A stretch of 64,000 bases of DNA from Phytophthora sp. 'mugwort' (GCA_033558025.1 JAUCEF010000012.1:2170001-2234000); one strand, 5' to 3'; positions 46,436 to 59,226 are shown, counted from the stretch's first letter. Translations and numbers: made by a program. Notes: generated by a model not told the origin, from the sequence alone.

Positions 46436-46777
46436 TGATAAAGGTGTTGAGGTCTTGACGCGAGGCTTGGGTTGAGCGGAGGGAGTTCTGCACTTGGTGC
46501 GAAGACCGGAGTGAAGACCACTTGAGCTGAAGAAGGAAGATTCGAAAGTGATTGATTTATCGGAGCTTACACTACCTAGTCTACCACATAGATATGCAGC
46601 CCTGCATCCAATCATTTGGTGCATCCAATCACCAACACTCCGCACTCGTCCAATCATCCTACTCGTCTAATCATCGGTTGCGTAAACAACGTACCGTAAA
46701 CATCGCGGGATCGTGTTGGACCGGTTCGGGTTAACCGGTTACTGGTACACAGTACCAAAACCCGGCAACCCTTAATA
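46436..46777 (-). repeat. LTR1, 3' LTR of the A fragment in M2 unit 3
   Basis: 342 bp, TATTAAGGG start, same insertion point as in the other two M2 units. Confidence 0.92.
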
Positions 46778-46784
46778 CGCCCCC

Positions 46785-47562
46785 TCAATGCGAACACGCG
46801 TGGATTCCGAGGGACGCCGTCAGATCCATGTGGCGCGGTCCTGGCAGTGCCTTGGTCATGATGTCCGCCAGCATGATTGAAGTCTCGCAGTACTCGAGCT
46901 TGACTTCGCCGCGCTTGACCTCATCACGGATGTGATGGTACTTGATGTCGATGTGCTTGGCGCGACCATGGTTCACTGGGTTCTTCGTCATCTTGATGCA
47001 CGACTGGTTGTCTTCGCGGATCTTGAGCTCGGGTCCAGTCTCGTTGGCAGCCGCCAAAATCTCGCATAGCAGGCGATGAATCCACTTGCCTTCTTGGATC
47101 GCCAGACTGAGCGCGATGTATTCCGCCTCGCTCGTAGACAGCGAAACACTTGACTGCTTCTTGCTTCCCCAGCTCACTGGCGCACCCATCAGCATGAACG
47201 TGTAGCCGGAAGTCGACTTGCGGTCCGCGAGGTCGCCAGCCCAGTCCGCATCCGAATACCCACGAAAGTCGATCTTGTTGCCTGGCTTGAAACAGATTCC
47301 ATGCGTCTTGGTGCCTTGTAGATAGCGAAAAATGCGCTTGACCGCAACCCAGTGTTCCTCTTGGGGGTTCTCCATGAAGCGCGATACATAGCCTACTGCG
47401 TACGCGATATCCGGGCGAGTAGCAGTCATCAAGTGCATGAGGGCACCCACAGCTTCGCGAAACGGAGCGTTCACCTTGGTCGCTGCGTCACTTGGAACCA
47501 GTCGAGTGCTCATGTCTACCGGACTCACCACAGCCTTGCACTCGTCCATACCGAAACGCTTC
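46785..47562 (-). pseudogene. Family A RT end plus RNase H fragment (M2 unit 3)
   Basis: Copy of 19798-20575, open, starting with GAAGC at the LTR. Confidence 0.92.
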
Positions 47563-47901
47563 TGATGAAAGGTATGGATCTTGGACACGAAGCTTGTACG
47601 AAAGCGGAGGGAGGGACGTCGCAGACGGCGGGACCGGAGCGAAGGCACTTGAGGGGTAGAATAAGATTCGAAAGTGATTGAATTGTTGGAGCTTACACCC
47701 TACTGTTATAGACACGCGACCCTGCGTCCTATCACCTAGTGCATCTAATCAACCATCACTCACCGGTGTTCGTCCAATCATCCTACTCGTCTAATCATCA
47801 GTGGCGTAAACAACTTACCGTAAACATCGCGGGATCGTGTTGGACCGGTTCGGGTTAACCGGTTACTGGTACACAGTACCAAAACCCGGCAACCCTCAAT
47901 A
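47563..47901 (-). repeat. LTR2, 3' LTR of A3
   Basis: This 339-bp LTR carries the ATCTTATTC variant. Right end of M2 unit 3; the A3 coding fragment follows. Confidence 0.93.
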
Positions 47902-47908
47902 CGCCCCC

Positions 47909-50328
47909 TCAATGCGAACACGCGTGGATTCCGAGGGACGCCGTCAGATCCGTGTGGCGCGGTCCTGGCAGTGCCTTGGTCATGATGTCCGCCAGCATGA
48001 TAGAAGTCTCGCAGTACTCGAGCTTGACTTCGCCGCGCTTGACCTCATCACGGATGTGATGGTACTTGATGTCGATGTGCTTGGCGCGACCATGGTTCAC
48101 TGGGTTCTTCGTCATCTTGATGCACGACTGGTTGTCTTCGCGGATCTTGAGCTCGGGTCCAGTCTCATTAGCGGCCGTCAAAATCTCGCACAACAGGCGA
48201 TGAATCCACTTGCCTTCTTGGATCGCCAGACTGAGTGCGATGTATTCCGCCTCGCTCGTAGACAGCGAAACACTTGACTGCTTCTTGCTTCCCCAGCTCA
48301 CTGGTGCACCCATTAGCATGAACGTGTAGCCGGAAGTCGACTTGCGGTCCGCGAGGTCGCCAGCCCAGTCCGCGTCCGAGTACCCGCGAAAGTCGATGTT
48401 GTCACCCGGCTTGAAGCAGATCCCATGCGTCTTGGTGCCTTGCAGGTAGCGAAAGATACGCTTGACCGCAACCCAGTGTTCTTCTTGAGGGTTCTCCATG
48501 AAGCGCGACGCATAGCCAACGGCGTACGCGATGTCCGGGCGCGTGGCAGTCATCAAGTGCATCAAAGCACCAACAGCTTCGCGAAACGGAGCGTTCACCT
48601 TGGTCGCTGCGTCACTTGAAATCAGCCGAGTACTTATGTCGACGGGACTCACCACGGCCTTGCACTCGTCCATACCAAAACGCTTGAGAATGTCATCCAC
48701 ATAGCGGCGCTGACACATCGTCACGCTGCCGTCCGGGCCGTCCACCAATTCGATCCCAAGAACGAACGCGCACTTGCCGCTGTCGGTCATCTCGAAGCGT
48801 GTCTTGAGGTCGGTCTTCGTGCGTGAGATCAGTTCGGGTGAACTTCCGGTAATCAGCACGTCATCCACGTAGACCAGCACTAGCACGCAGTGACCGTCAA
48901 CGATCTTGATGTAGAGGCACGGGTCGAACGCCGATACTTGAAAGCCGATGGAGCACACGAACTCGTCGGAGGTCTCGTTCCATACGCGCGAAGCTTGCTT
49001 GAGACCGTAGATCGCCTTCACCAATTCCAGGCAGTCGAAGTCACCGTCGAGATCAACACCTTCGGGGACCGCGCAGAACACCAGTTCTTTCATTATCCCG
49101 TACAGGAAAGCTGTCACCACGTCGAGTTGGTCGAGGGGCCAGCCAAAATACTTGGCAATCGCGATGATCATGCGCAGCGTCACGTACTTGACCACGGGCG
49201 AGAACGTCTCGGTGTAGTCGATGCCGTACTTCTGCTTGAACCCCTTGGCCACGAGGCGCGCCTTGTACTTCTCGATCGATCCGTCCGCTTTGCGCTTGAT
49301 CTTGAACACCCACTTGGTGCCGATGGCGCGTTGTCCGTTAGGCAACTTGGCAGCACGAAACACACCACGAAGTCGCATCGATTCGAGGTCAGCACGAATC
49401 GCCTTGCGCCAGTGCACTTGGTCGGGGCCGTTCACCGCTTCTTGGAATGTCGTCGGCTCCGATAGATCGCCTGCTTCGACGGCATTGGCACTTGCACGCC
49501 AAAAAACTGGTGGAGTCGATTCTTCATCTTGGTCTCCTGACTTTTCTTCTTCGTCTGCGTCTGCTCGGTGCGGAGGGGAGGGGAGTAGTTCGGCGCACTT
49601 GCTTCTTCCAGTCCAGGTCGATGACGCACAGCTCGCGGTTTTCTGGCAGCTTCATCTTCGTCACTCGGGCGGCTCTTGCGCTTCCCTGCCTGCGTGTACT
49701 CCGTCTGGCGGAAACCATCATTGTCGATGTCGAGCGAGTCGAAGTCCAGGTCATCGACATCTTCATCGGAAATCGTCGGTGAACATCCAAAGGTCGACTC
49801 ATCGAAGTTGACATCGCGACTGATAACCACCTGCCCCGCCTCGATGTCATAAAGTCGATATGCCTTGGACACTTCTTCGTAACCCAGGAACAGTCCAGCG
49901 CGAGCCTTGGGATCCCACTTGAGCCGCTTCTCCTTCGGAGTCAGAATGTACGTCCGACAGCCGAACACACGCATGTGCTTCACACTCGGCTTGGAGTTGT
50001 AAACGATCTCGAACGGAGTCTTGTGCTCGATCTTGGGTGACGGCAGACGATTCTTCACGTAGATGGCAGTCATGGCCGCCTCAGCCCAGAAACACTTGTC
50101 CAGCTTAGCGTGATGCAGCATGCTGCGGCCGATCGTGACGATAGTTCGGATAGCTCGCTCTGCCGTGCCGTTCGTCTGGTGCGCGTACGGAACCGTGGTT
50201 TGCTGCTCGATGCTTTCGTCTTCGTAGAAGTCGTTGAGCGAGTTGGTCGCAAACTCACGAGCTCCGTCGTGCCGCACAAACTTGACCTTCTTGCCGAACT
50301 GCTTCTGCACCTTCATGATGTACGTCTT
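47909..50328 (-). pseudogene. A3: family A integrase-RT-RNase H fragment with frameshift
   Basis: This covers about residue 542 (integrase) to the C-terminus. The frame splits in the integrase-RT linker near 49575-49590, where a 5-bp GGGGA duplication shifts it: the upstream part spans 50316-49432 and the downstream part 49435-47909. YVDD and RNase H motifs are kept. Residues KIVDGH, ISTRLIS and GDN place it in the DASTKV subfamily. Cut on the right by the LTR3 element at 50329 with flank GTCTT. Confidence 0.9.
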
Positions 50329-50678
50329 TATTGACGGTTACCGGTTTGGTATCAGTTATTAGCCGTGAACCGGTTAACCCGAACCGGTCCAATCCGAACC
50401 CACGTTGATTATGGTGATTACGGTAAGTTGTTTACGCCACCTATGATTAGACGAGTAGGATGATTGGACGAACACCGGTGAGTGATGGTTGATTAGATGC
50501 ACTAGGTGATAGGACGCAGGGTCGCGTGTCTATAACAGTAGGGTGTAAGCTCCAACAATTCAATCACTTTCGAATCTTCATTCTACCCCTCAAGTGCCTT
50601 CGCTCCGGTCCCGCCGTCTGCGACGTCCCTCCCTCCGCTTCGTACAAGCTTCGTGTCCAAGATCCATACCTTTCATCA
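50329..50678 (+). repeat. LTR3, 5' LTR of A4
   Basis: The 350-bp LTR starts TATTGACGGTTACCGG and its first 110 bp or so are unlike LTR1/LTR2 apart from AACCGGTTAACCCG. From GGTAAGTTGTTTACG on it reads as LTR2. The primer-binding site GGTTATGAGCCC follows at 50679. Confidence 0.93.
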
Positions 50679-50682
50679 GGTT

Positions 50683-53600
50683 ATGAGCCCAAGCACCATG
50701 TCCTCTGCCCAAGACGCCTCGACCAAGGTCTCCATTGACAAGTTCAACGGGGACAACTACGCGACGTGGAACCGCTACATGCGTGGCGTGTTCCTGACCA
50801 AGTCGACGTGGCATGTCGTGAACCGTGAGACGACGCCAAGCTACACGGACTCGCGGGCCAAGGACGACTACGTCAAGTTGAGCAACATCGCTTTCGGACT
50901 GATGCTGCTCCACATGGACGCGGACTACCACCATGTGGTCGACGACTGCGAGGAAGCGTGGGTTGCCTGGTCGCGCCTGAAGACGCTGTACGGTGGTTCG
51001 CAGAAGGCTGGACGCATCTACCTGAAGCGCCAACTCTTCAGCATGGAGATGTCGGAAGGCGGCAATGTGTTGCATCATTGCAACGAGGTCCTCAACATCA
51101 GCGCCAAGCTCAGCAGCATCGGTGCCAAGATGGAGGACGAGGACGTGGCGATCTGCTTGTTGCGCAGCCTCCCCAAGAGCTACGAGAACGTCGTGCTGAA
51201 ACTGGAGATGAGCAGCGCTGAACTGCGGTCGCAAGACGTCGTGAAGGTGCTCACGAACGAGCACATCAAGAGACAAGGCGAGAAGACGGCGACGGTGAAG
51301 ACGGAGAAACGCGGCCAAGGCGTTCAACACCGACCGAGAGTCTCGCCAGTGTACGTACTGCGGAAAAGTGGGGCACACGATTGACAAGTGCTGGACCAAG
51401 CAGAAGGACGAGAACCGAGGGCCGAGACGCGGCGGCAACGGCCGTGGACGCGGGGCCAACAACATCCAGTGGAGAAACGACAGCAACGGCTACGACTACG
51501 ACTACGATCGAGTAGCGTTCGCGGTTTCACTGGAATGTGGCGTTTCGACGGGCAAGAATGTGTCCGGGATGTGGGCGGTCGACAGCGGCGCAACGCACCA
51601 CATCTGCAACGACAAGACCAAGTTCGTCCATTTGATTGAGCGGAACGAAGGCGAACTTTCGGTGGCCGACGGCAACAAGGCGGCCATCATGGGTGTGGGG
51701 ACCATCGTGGAACAAGTGGTTCTGCCCAATGGCGACGAGCGCGAGATCGAGATCAAGAACGCGCTGTACGTGCCAAGCATGAGCAAGAATCTGCTTTCGG
51801 TACCGCAGATCAACAAAAGTGACAAGTTTCAAGTGGTGTTCGACGGCACCAAGATGCAGATTGCGCACAAAGGCTCCAAGCAAGTGGTGGCGACGGCAAA
51901 CCTCATGGATGGACTCTACTGGCTTCAGACGCCTCAGCGATCGGCGAATGCGGCGACGAGTGGCAAGACTGTCGACCTGCACGCGCGCATGGGTCACGCT
52001 CCGGTTGAGGTGCTCCCCCAAGATGGTCGACAACCACATGATCAAGGACGCGAAGGCACCTTTCAAGTCGAGCGGACCAAGTCTGTGTCGTGGTTGCCAG
52101 CAAGGTAAAATGGTCCAAAAACCATTCCCAAGCAACCGTGACAAGCGTCGCTACGACACATTTGAGCTGCTCCACTTCGACATCTGCGGACCCATGGAGG
52201 AAAACTCGCTTGGCGGCAGCAAGTACCTGCTCCTGATCGTGGACGAAGCCAGTGGATGCATGAAGGGTTTCTGTCTGCGTGCCAAGTCGGAGAGCGAAGA
52301 CTGCATCAAGACGTACATCATGAAGGTGCAGAAGCAGTTCGGCAAGAAGGTCAAGTTTGTGCGGCACGACGGAGCTCGTGAGTTTGCGACCAACTCGCTC
52401 AACGACTTCTACGAAGACGAAGGCATCGAGCAGCAAACCACGGTTCCGTACGCGCACCAGACGAACGGCACGGCAGAGCGAGCTATCCGAACTATCGTCA
52501 CGATCGGCCGCAGCATGCTGCATCACGCTAAGCTGGACAAGTGTTTCTGGGCTGAGGCGGCCATGACTGCCATCTACGTGAAGAATCGTCTGCCGTCACC
52601 CAAGATCGAGCACAAGACTCCGTTCGAGATCGTTTACAACTCCAAGCCGAGTGTGAAGCACATGCGTGTGTTCGGCTGTCGGACGTACATTCTGACTCCG
52701 AAGGAGAAGCGGCTCAAGTGGGATCCCAAGGCTCGCGCTGGACTGCTCCTGGGTTACGAAGAAGTGTCCAAGGCGTATCGACTTTATGACATCGAGGCGG
52801 GGCAGGTGGTTATCAGTCGCGATGTCAACTTCGATGAGTCGACCTTTGGATGTTCACCGACGATTTCCGATGAAGATGTCGACGACCTGGACTTCGACTC
52901 GCTCGACATCGACAATGATGGTTTCCGCCAGACGGAGTACAAACAGGCAGGGAAGCGCAAGAGCCGCCCGAGTGACGAAGATGAAGCTGCCAGAAAACCG
53001 CGAGCTGTGCGTCATCGACCTGGACTGGAAGAAGCAAGTGCGCCGAACTACTCCCCTCCCCTCCGCACCGAGCAGACGCAGACGAAGAAGAAAAGTCAGG
53101 AGACCAAGATGAAGAATCGACTCCACCAGTTTTTTGGCGTGCAAGTGCCAATGCCGTCGAAGCAGGCGATCTATCGGAGCCGACGACATTCCAAGAAGCG
53201 GTGAACGGCCCCGACCAAGTGCACTGGCGCAAAGCGATTCGTGCTGAGCTCGAATCGATGCGACTTCGTGGTGTGTTTCGTGCTGCCAAGTTGCCTAACG
53301 GACAACGCGCCATCGGCACCAAGTGGGTGTTCAAGATCAAGCGCAAAGCGGACGGATCGATCGAGAAGTACAAGGCGCGCCTCGTGGCCAAGGGGTTCAA
53401 GCAGAAGTACGGCATCGACTACACCGAGACGTTCTCGCCCGTGGTCAAGTACGTGACGCTGCGCATGATCATCGCGATTGCCAAGTATTTTGGCTGGCCC
53501 CTCGACCAACTCGACGTGGTGACAGCTTTCCTGTACGGGATAATGAAAGAACTGGTGTTCTGCGCGGTCCCCGAAGGTGTTGATCTCGACGGTGACTTCG

Positions 53601-54725
53601 ACTGCCTGGAATTGGTGAAGGCGATCTACGGTCTCAAGCAAGCTTCGCGCGTGTGGAACGAGACCTCCGACGAGTTCGTGTGCTCCATCGGCTTTCAAGT
53701 ATCGGCGTTCGACCCGTGCCTCTACATCAAGATCGTTGACGGTCACTGCGTGCTAGTGCTGGTCTACGTGGATGACGTGCTGATTACCGGAAGTTCACCC
53801 GAACTGATCTCACGCACGAAGACCGACCTCAAGACACGCTTCGAGATGACCGACAGCGGCAAGTGCGCGTTCGTTCTTGGGATCGAATTGGTGGACGGCC
53901 CGGACGGCAGCGTGACGATGTGTCAGCGCCGCTATGTGGATGACATTCTCAAGCGTTTGTATGGACGAGTGCAAGGCCGTGGTGAGTCCCGTCGACATAA
54001 GTACTCGGCTGATTTCAAGTGACGCAGCGACCAAGGTGAACGCTCCGTTTCGCGAAGCTGTTGGTGCTTTGATGCACTTGATGACTGCCACGCGCCCGGA
54101 CATCGCGTACGCCGTTGGCTATGCGTCGCGCTTCATGGAGAACCCTCAAGAAGAACACTGGGTTGCGGTCAAGCGTATCTTTCGCTACCTGCAAGGCACC
54201 AAGACGCATGGGATCTGCTTCAAGCCGGGTGACAACATCGACTTTCGCGGGTACTCGGACGCGGACTGGGCTGGCGACCTCGCGGACCGCAAGTCGACTT
54301 CCGGCTACACGTTCATGCTAATGGGTGCACCAGTGAGCTGGGGAAGCAAGAAGCAGTCAAGTGTTTCGCTGTCTACGAGTGAGGCGGAGTACATCGCACT
54401 CAGTCTGGCGATCCAAGAGGGCAAGTGGATTCATCGCCTGCTGCGCGAGATTCTGGCGGCCGCTAATGAGACTGGACCCGAGCTCATGATCCGCGAAGAC
54501 AACCAGTCGTGCATCAAGATGACGAAGAACCCAGTAAACCACGGTCGCGCCAAGCACATCGACATCAAGTACCACCACATCCGCGATGAAGTGAAGCGCG
54601 GTAAAGTCAAGCTCGAGTACTGCGAGACTTCTGTGATGCTAGCGGACATCATGACGAAGGCTCTCGCGGGACCACGCCATACGGATCTGACGGCGGCTCT
54701 CGGCATTCGTGAGACTTCGCATTGA
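50683..54725 (+). pseudogene. A4 Gag-Pol, at least four frameshifts
   Basis: All domains are present in order but the frame is broken. Breaks: one extra A near 51308 (before the zinc knuckle), an extra base in a CCCCC run near 52014-52019 (integrase zinc region), a 5-bp CCCCT duplication near 53052-53064 (linker), and a 2-bp loss near 53956-53960 (after YVDDI). The C-terminus is of a variant type (LAGPRH, GIRETSH). RT YVDD and RNase H residues survive. Not coding-competent. Confidence 0.93.
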
Positions 54726-54732
54726 GGGGGCG

Positions 54733-55082
54733 TATTGACGGTTACCGGTTTGGTATCAGTTATTAGCCGTGAACCGGTTAACCCGAACCAGTCCAATCCG
54801 AACCCACGTTGATTATGGTGATTACGGTAAGTTGTTTACGCCACCTATGATTAGACGAGTAGGATGATTGGACGAACACCGGTGAGTGATGGTTGATTAG
54901 ATGCACTAGGTGATAGGACGCAGGGTCGCGTGTCTATAAAAGTAGGGTGTAAGCTCCAACAATTCAATCACTTTCGAATCTTCATTCTACCCCTCAAGTG
55001 CCTTCGCTCCGGTCCCGCCGTCTGCGACGTCCCTCCCTCCGCTTCGTACAAGCTTCGTGTCCAAGATCCATACCTTTCATCA
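54733..55082 (+). repeat. LTR3, 3' LTR of A4
   Basis: This 350-bp LTR carries the perfect TATAAAA box (54938-54944) where other LTRs have TATAACA. Confidence 0.93.
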
Positions 55083-57343
55083 GCGTGTACTCCGTCTGGC
55101 GGAAACCATCATTGTCGATGTCGAGCGAGTCGAAGTCCAGGTCGTCGACATCTTCATCGGAAATCGTCGGTGAACATCCAAAGGTCGACTCATCGAAGTT
55201 GACATCGCGACTGATAACCACCTGCCCCGCCTCGATGTCATAAAGTCGATACGCCTTGGACACTTCTTCGTAACCCAGAAACAATCCGGCGCGAGCCTTG
55301 GGATCCCACTTGAGCCGCTTCTCCTTCGGAGTCAGAATGTACGTCCGACAGCCGAAAACACGCATGTGCTTCACACTCGGCTTGGAGTTGTAAACGATCT
55401 CGAACGGAGTCTTGTGCTCGATCTTGGGTGACGGCAGACGATTCTTCACGTAGATGGCAGTCATGGCCGCCTCAGCCCAGAAACACTTGTCCAGCTTAGC
55501 GTGATGCAGCATGCTGCGGCCGATCGTGACGATAGTTCGGATAGCTCGCTCTGCCGTGCCGTTCGTCTGGTGCGCGTACGGAACCGTGGTTTGCTGCTCG
55601 ATGCCTTCGTCTTCATAGAAGTCGTTGAGCGAGTTGGTCGCAAACTCACGAGCTCCGTCGTGCCGCACAAACTTGACCTTCTTGCCGAACTGCTTCTGCA
55701 CCTTCATGATGTACGTCTTGATGCAGTCTTCGCTCTCCGACTTGGCACGCAGGCAGAAACCCTTCATGCATCCACTGGCTTCGTCCACGATCAGTAGCAG
55801 GTACTTGCTGCCGCCAAGCGAGTTTTCCTCCATGGGTCCGCAGATGTCGAAGTGGAGCAGCTCAAATGTGTCGTAGCGACGCTTGTCACGGTTGCTTGGG
55901 AATGGTTTTTGGACCATTTTACCTTGCTGGCAACCACGACACAGACTTGGTCCGCTCGACTTGAAAGGTGCCTTCGCGTCCTTGATCATGTGGTTGTCGA
56001 CCATCTTGGGGGAGCACCTCAACCGGAGCGTGACCCATGCGCGCGTGCAGGTCGACAGTCTTGCCACTCGTCGCCGCATTCGCCGATCGCTGAGGCGTCT
56101 GAAGCCAGTAGAGTCCATCCATGAGGTTTGCCGTCGCCACCACTTGCTTGGAGCCTTTGTGCGCAATCTGCATCTTGGTGCCGTCGAACACCACTTGAAA
56201 CTTGTCACTTTTGTTGATCTGCGGTACCGAAAGCAGATTCTTGCTCATGCTTGGCACGTACAGCGCGTTCTTGATCTCGATCTCGCGCTCGTCGCCATTG
56301 GGCAGAACCACTTGTTCCACGATGGTCCCCACACCCATGATGGCTGCCTTGTTGCCGTCGGCCACCGAAAGTTCGCCTTCGTTCCGCTCAATCAAATGGA
56401 CGAACTTGGTCTTGTCGTTGCAGATGTGGTGCGTTGCGCCGCTGTCGACCGCCCACATCCCGGACACATTCTTGCCCGTCGAAACCCCACATTCCAGTGA
56501 AACCGCGAACGCTACTCGATCGTAGTCGTAGTCGTAGCCGTTGCTGTCGTTTCTCCACTGGATGTTGTTGGCCCCGCGTCCACGGCCGTTGCCGCCGCGT
56601 CTCGGCCCTCGGTTCTCGTCCTTCTGCTTGGTCCAGCACTTGTCAATCGTGTGCCCCACTTTTCCGCAGTACGTACACTGGCGAGACTCTCGGTCGGTGT
56701 TGAACGCCTTGGCCGCGTTCTCAGTCTTCACCGTCGCCGTCTTCTCGCCTTGTCTCTTGATGTGCTCGTTCGTGAGCACCTTCACGACGTCTTGTGACCG
56801 CAGTTCAGCGCTGCTCATCTCCAAGTTCAGCACGACGTTCTCGTAGCTCTTGGGGAGGCTGCGCAACAAGCAGATCGCCACGTCCTCGTCCTCCATCTTG
56901 GCACCGATGCTGCTGAGCTTGGCGCTGATGTTGAGGACCTCGTTGCAATGATGCAACACATTGCCGCCTTCCGACATCTCCATGCTGAAGAGTTGGCGCT
57001 TCAGGTAGATGCGTCCAGCCTTCTGCGAACCACCGTACAGCGTCTTCAGGCGCGACCAGGCAACCCACGCTTCCTCGCAGTCGTCGACCACATGGTGGTA
57101 GTCCGCGTCCATGTGGAGCAGCATCAGTCCGAAAGCGATGTTGCTCAACTTGACGTAGTCGTCCTTGGCCCGCGAGTCCGTGTAGCTTGGCGTCGTCTCA
57201 CGGTTCACGACATGCCACGTCGACTTGGTCAGGAACACGCCACGCATGTAGCGGTTCCACGTCGCGTAGTTGTCCCCGTTGAACTTGTCAATGGAGACCT
57301 TGGTCGAGGCGTCTTGGGCAGAGGACATGGTGCTTGGGCTCAT
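55083..57343 (-). pseudogene. A5: family A Gag to integrase fragment, frameshifted
   Basis: The fragment runs from the start codon (57343, minus) to about residue 753, where the A4 3' LTR abuts with flank GCGTG. Gag, zinc knuckle and DSGA are in one frame to 55919. The CCCCC-type insertion shared with A4 lies near 56007-56012, after which integrase continues in another frame. Forms the outer part of the left arm of the inverted repeat. Confidence 0.9.
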
Positions 57344-57347
57344 AACC

Positions 57348-57697
57348 TGATGAAAGGTATGGATCTTGGACACGAAGCTTGTACGAAGCGGAGGGAGGGA
57401 CGTCGCAGACGGCGGGACCGGAGCGAAGGCACTTGAGGAGTAGAATGAAGATTCGAAAGTGATTGAATTGTTGGAGCTTACACCCTACTGTTATAGACAC
57501 GCGACCCTGCGTCCTATCACCTAGTGCATCTAATCAACCATCACTCACCGGTGTTCGTCCAATCATCCTACTCGTCTAATCATAGGTGGCGTAAACAACT
57601 TACCGTAATCACCATAATCAACGTGGGTTCGGATTGGACCGGTTCGGGTTAACCGGTTCACGGCTAATAACTGATACCAAACCGGTAACCGTCAATA
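57348..57697 (-). repeat. LTR3, 5' LTR of A5
   Basis: 350 bp; inserted antisense into the A fragment at 57698 with flank GTTGA. Confidence 0.93.
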
Positions 57698-58825
57698 TCA
57701 ACTTCGATGAATCGACCTTTGGATTTTCACCGTCGGTTTCTGATGAAGATGTCGACGACCTGGACTTCGACTCGCTCGACATCGACGATGATGGTCCGCG
57801 CCAGACGGAGTACAAACAGGCAGGGAAGCGCAAGAGCCGCCCGAGTGACGAAGATGAAGCTGCCAGAAGACCGCGCGCTGTGCGTCATCGACCTGGACTG
57901 GAAGAAGCAAGTGCACCGAACGACTCCCCTTCGCACCGAACAGACGCAGATGAAGAAGAAAAGTCTGGAGACCAAGATGAAGAATCGACTCCATCTGTGT
58001 TTTGGCGTGCAAGTGCCAACGCGGTCGAAGCAGCCGTGGACTTATCGGAGCCGTCGACATTCCAAGAAGCGGTCAACGGCCCGGACCAACTGCACTGGCG
58101 CAAGGCGATTCGTGCTGAGTTAAAGTCGATGCGACTTCGTGGTGTGTTTCGTGCTGCCAAGTTGCCCAGCGGACAAAGCGCCATCGGTACCAAGTGGGTG
58201 TTCAAGATTAAGCGCAAAGCCGACGGATCGATCGAGAAGTACAAGGCGCGCCTGGTGGCCAAGGGTTTCAAGCAAAAGTACGGCATCGACTACACGGAGA
58301 CGTTCTCGCCCGTGGTCAAGTACGTGACGCTGCGCATGGTCATCGCGATTGCCAAGTATTTCGACTGGCCCCTCGACCAACTCGACGTGGTAACGGCATT
58401 TCTGTACGACGTCATGAAGGAGTTGGTGTTCTGCGTGGTTCCTGAAGGCGTCGAGCTGGATGGTGATTTCGACTGCCTGGAATTGGTGAAGGCGATTTAC
58501 GGTCTCAAGCAAGCTTCGCGCGTATGGAACGAGACCTTCGACGAATTCGTGTGTTCTATCGGTTTTCAAGTTTCAGCCTTCGACCCGTGCCTCTACATCA
58601 AGGTTGTCGATGGCCACTGTGTGCTCGTGCTGGTCTACGTGGACGATGTGTTGGTCACCGGAAGTTCACCCGAGCTGATCTCACGCACGAAGAACGACCT
58701 CAAGACACGCTTCGAAACGACTGACAGTGGCAAGTGTGTGTTCGTCCTTGGAATCGAGCTGGTGGATGGCCCGGACGGCAGCGTGACGATGTGCCAGCGG
58801 CGTTATGTGGATGATATCCTGAAGC
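57698..58825 (+). pseudogene. A7: family A linker-to-RT fragment
   Basis: Open from the acidic linker (about residue 714) through RT with YVDD to about residue 1087. It is DVSTKV-subfamily in type ([13 protein letters not shown]) and is cut on the right by LTR1 after GAAGC, the left half of the split target duplication. One difference from other copies is FLYDVMK for FLYGVMK. Confidence 0.9.
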
Positions 58826-59168
58826 TATTGAGGGTTGCCGGGTTTTGGTACTGTGTACCAGTAACCGGTTAACCCGAACCGGTCCAACACGATCCCGCGA
58901 TGTTTACGGTACGTTGTTTACGCAACCGATGATTAGACGAGTAGGATGATTGGACGAGTGCGGAGTGTTGGTGATTGGATGCACCAAATGATTGGATGCA
59001 GGGCTGCATATCTATGTGGTAGACTAGGTAGTGTAAGCTCCGATAAATCAATCACTTTCGAATCTTCCTTCTTCAGCTCAAGTGGTCTTCACTCCGGTCC
59101 CCGCACCCAAGTGCAGAACTCCCTCCGCTCAACCCAAGCCTCGCTCCAAGACCTCAACACCTTTATCA
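58826..59168 (+). repeat. LTR1 near the centre of the inverted repeat
   Basis: This 343-bp LTR lies between GAAGC (58821-58825) and a truncated LTR2 end. No internal region of its own follows, so it is a solo or recombinant LTR. Confidence 0.9.
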
Positions 59169-59226
59169 GACGTCCCTCCCTCCGCTTTCGTACAAGCTTC
59201 GTGTCCAAGATCCATACCTTTCATCA
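59169..59226 (+). repeat. Truncated LTR2, last 58 bp
   Basis: Reads GACGTCCCTCC to TTTCATCA, the 3' end of LTR2 with the CCGCTTTCG variant, followed by a primer-binding site at 59227. Its upstream part was displaced by the LTR1 at 58826. Confidence 0.9.

Larger units (their letters stand above)
50329..55082 (+). mobile_element. A4: full-length LTR3-type family A element, frame broken
   Basis: The element is 4,754 bp. Two 350-bp LTR3 copies (50329-50678 and 54733-55082) differ at a minimum of two sites (CCGGTCC/CCAGTCC and TATAACAG/TATAAAAG). The left flank is A3 (minus) at integrase residue about 542; the right flank is A (minus) at residue about 753. The flanks overlap by roughly 210 codons and show no 5-bp duplication, so this is not a simple insertion into one copy. 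Confidence 0.92.
55083..58825. repeat. Inverted repeat, left arm
   Basis: Comprises A5 (minus), LTR3 (minus) and an A fragment (plus). It mirrors 59903-63645 about position 59364, each boundary reflecting exactly, in 3,743-bp arms. Only scattered differences are visible (for example TGCCAGCGG at 58792 against the complement of CTGCCACATCTT near 59930). Confidence 0.9.

Noticed and set aside
13010..47901. CRISPR-like or satellite array suggested by the regular LTR spacing
   Set aside because: The repeats are 335-350 bp LTRs with polypurine tracts and coding sequence between them; there are no short spacers.
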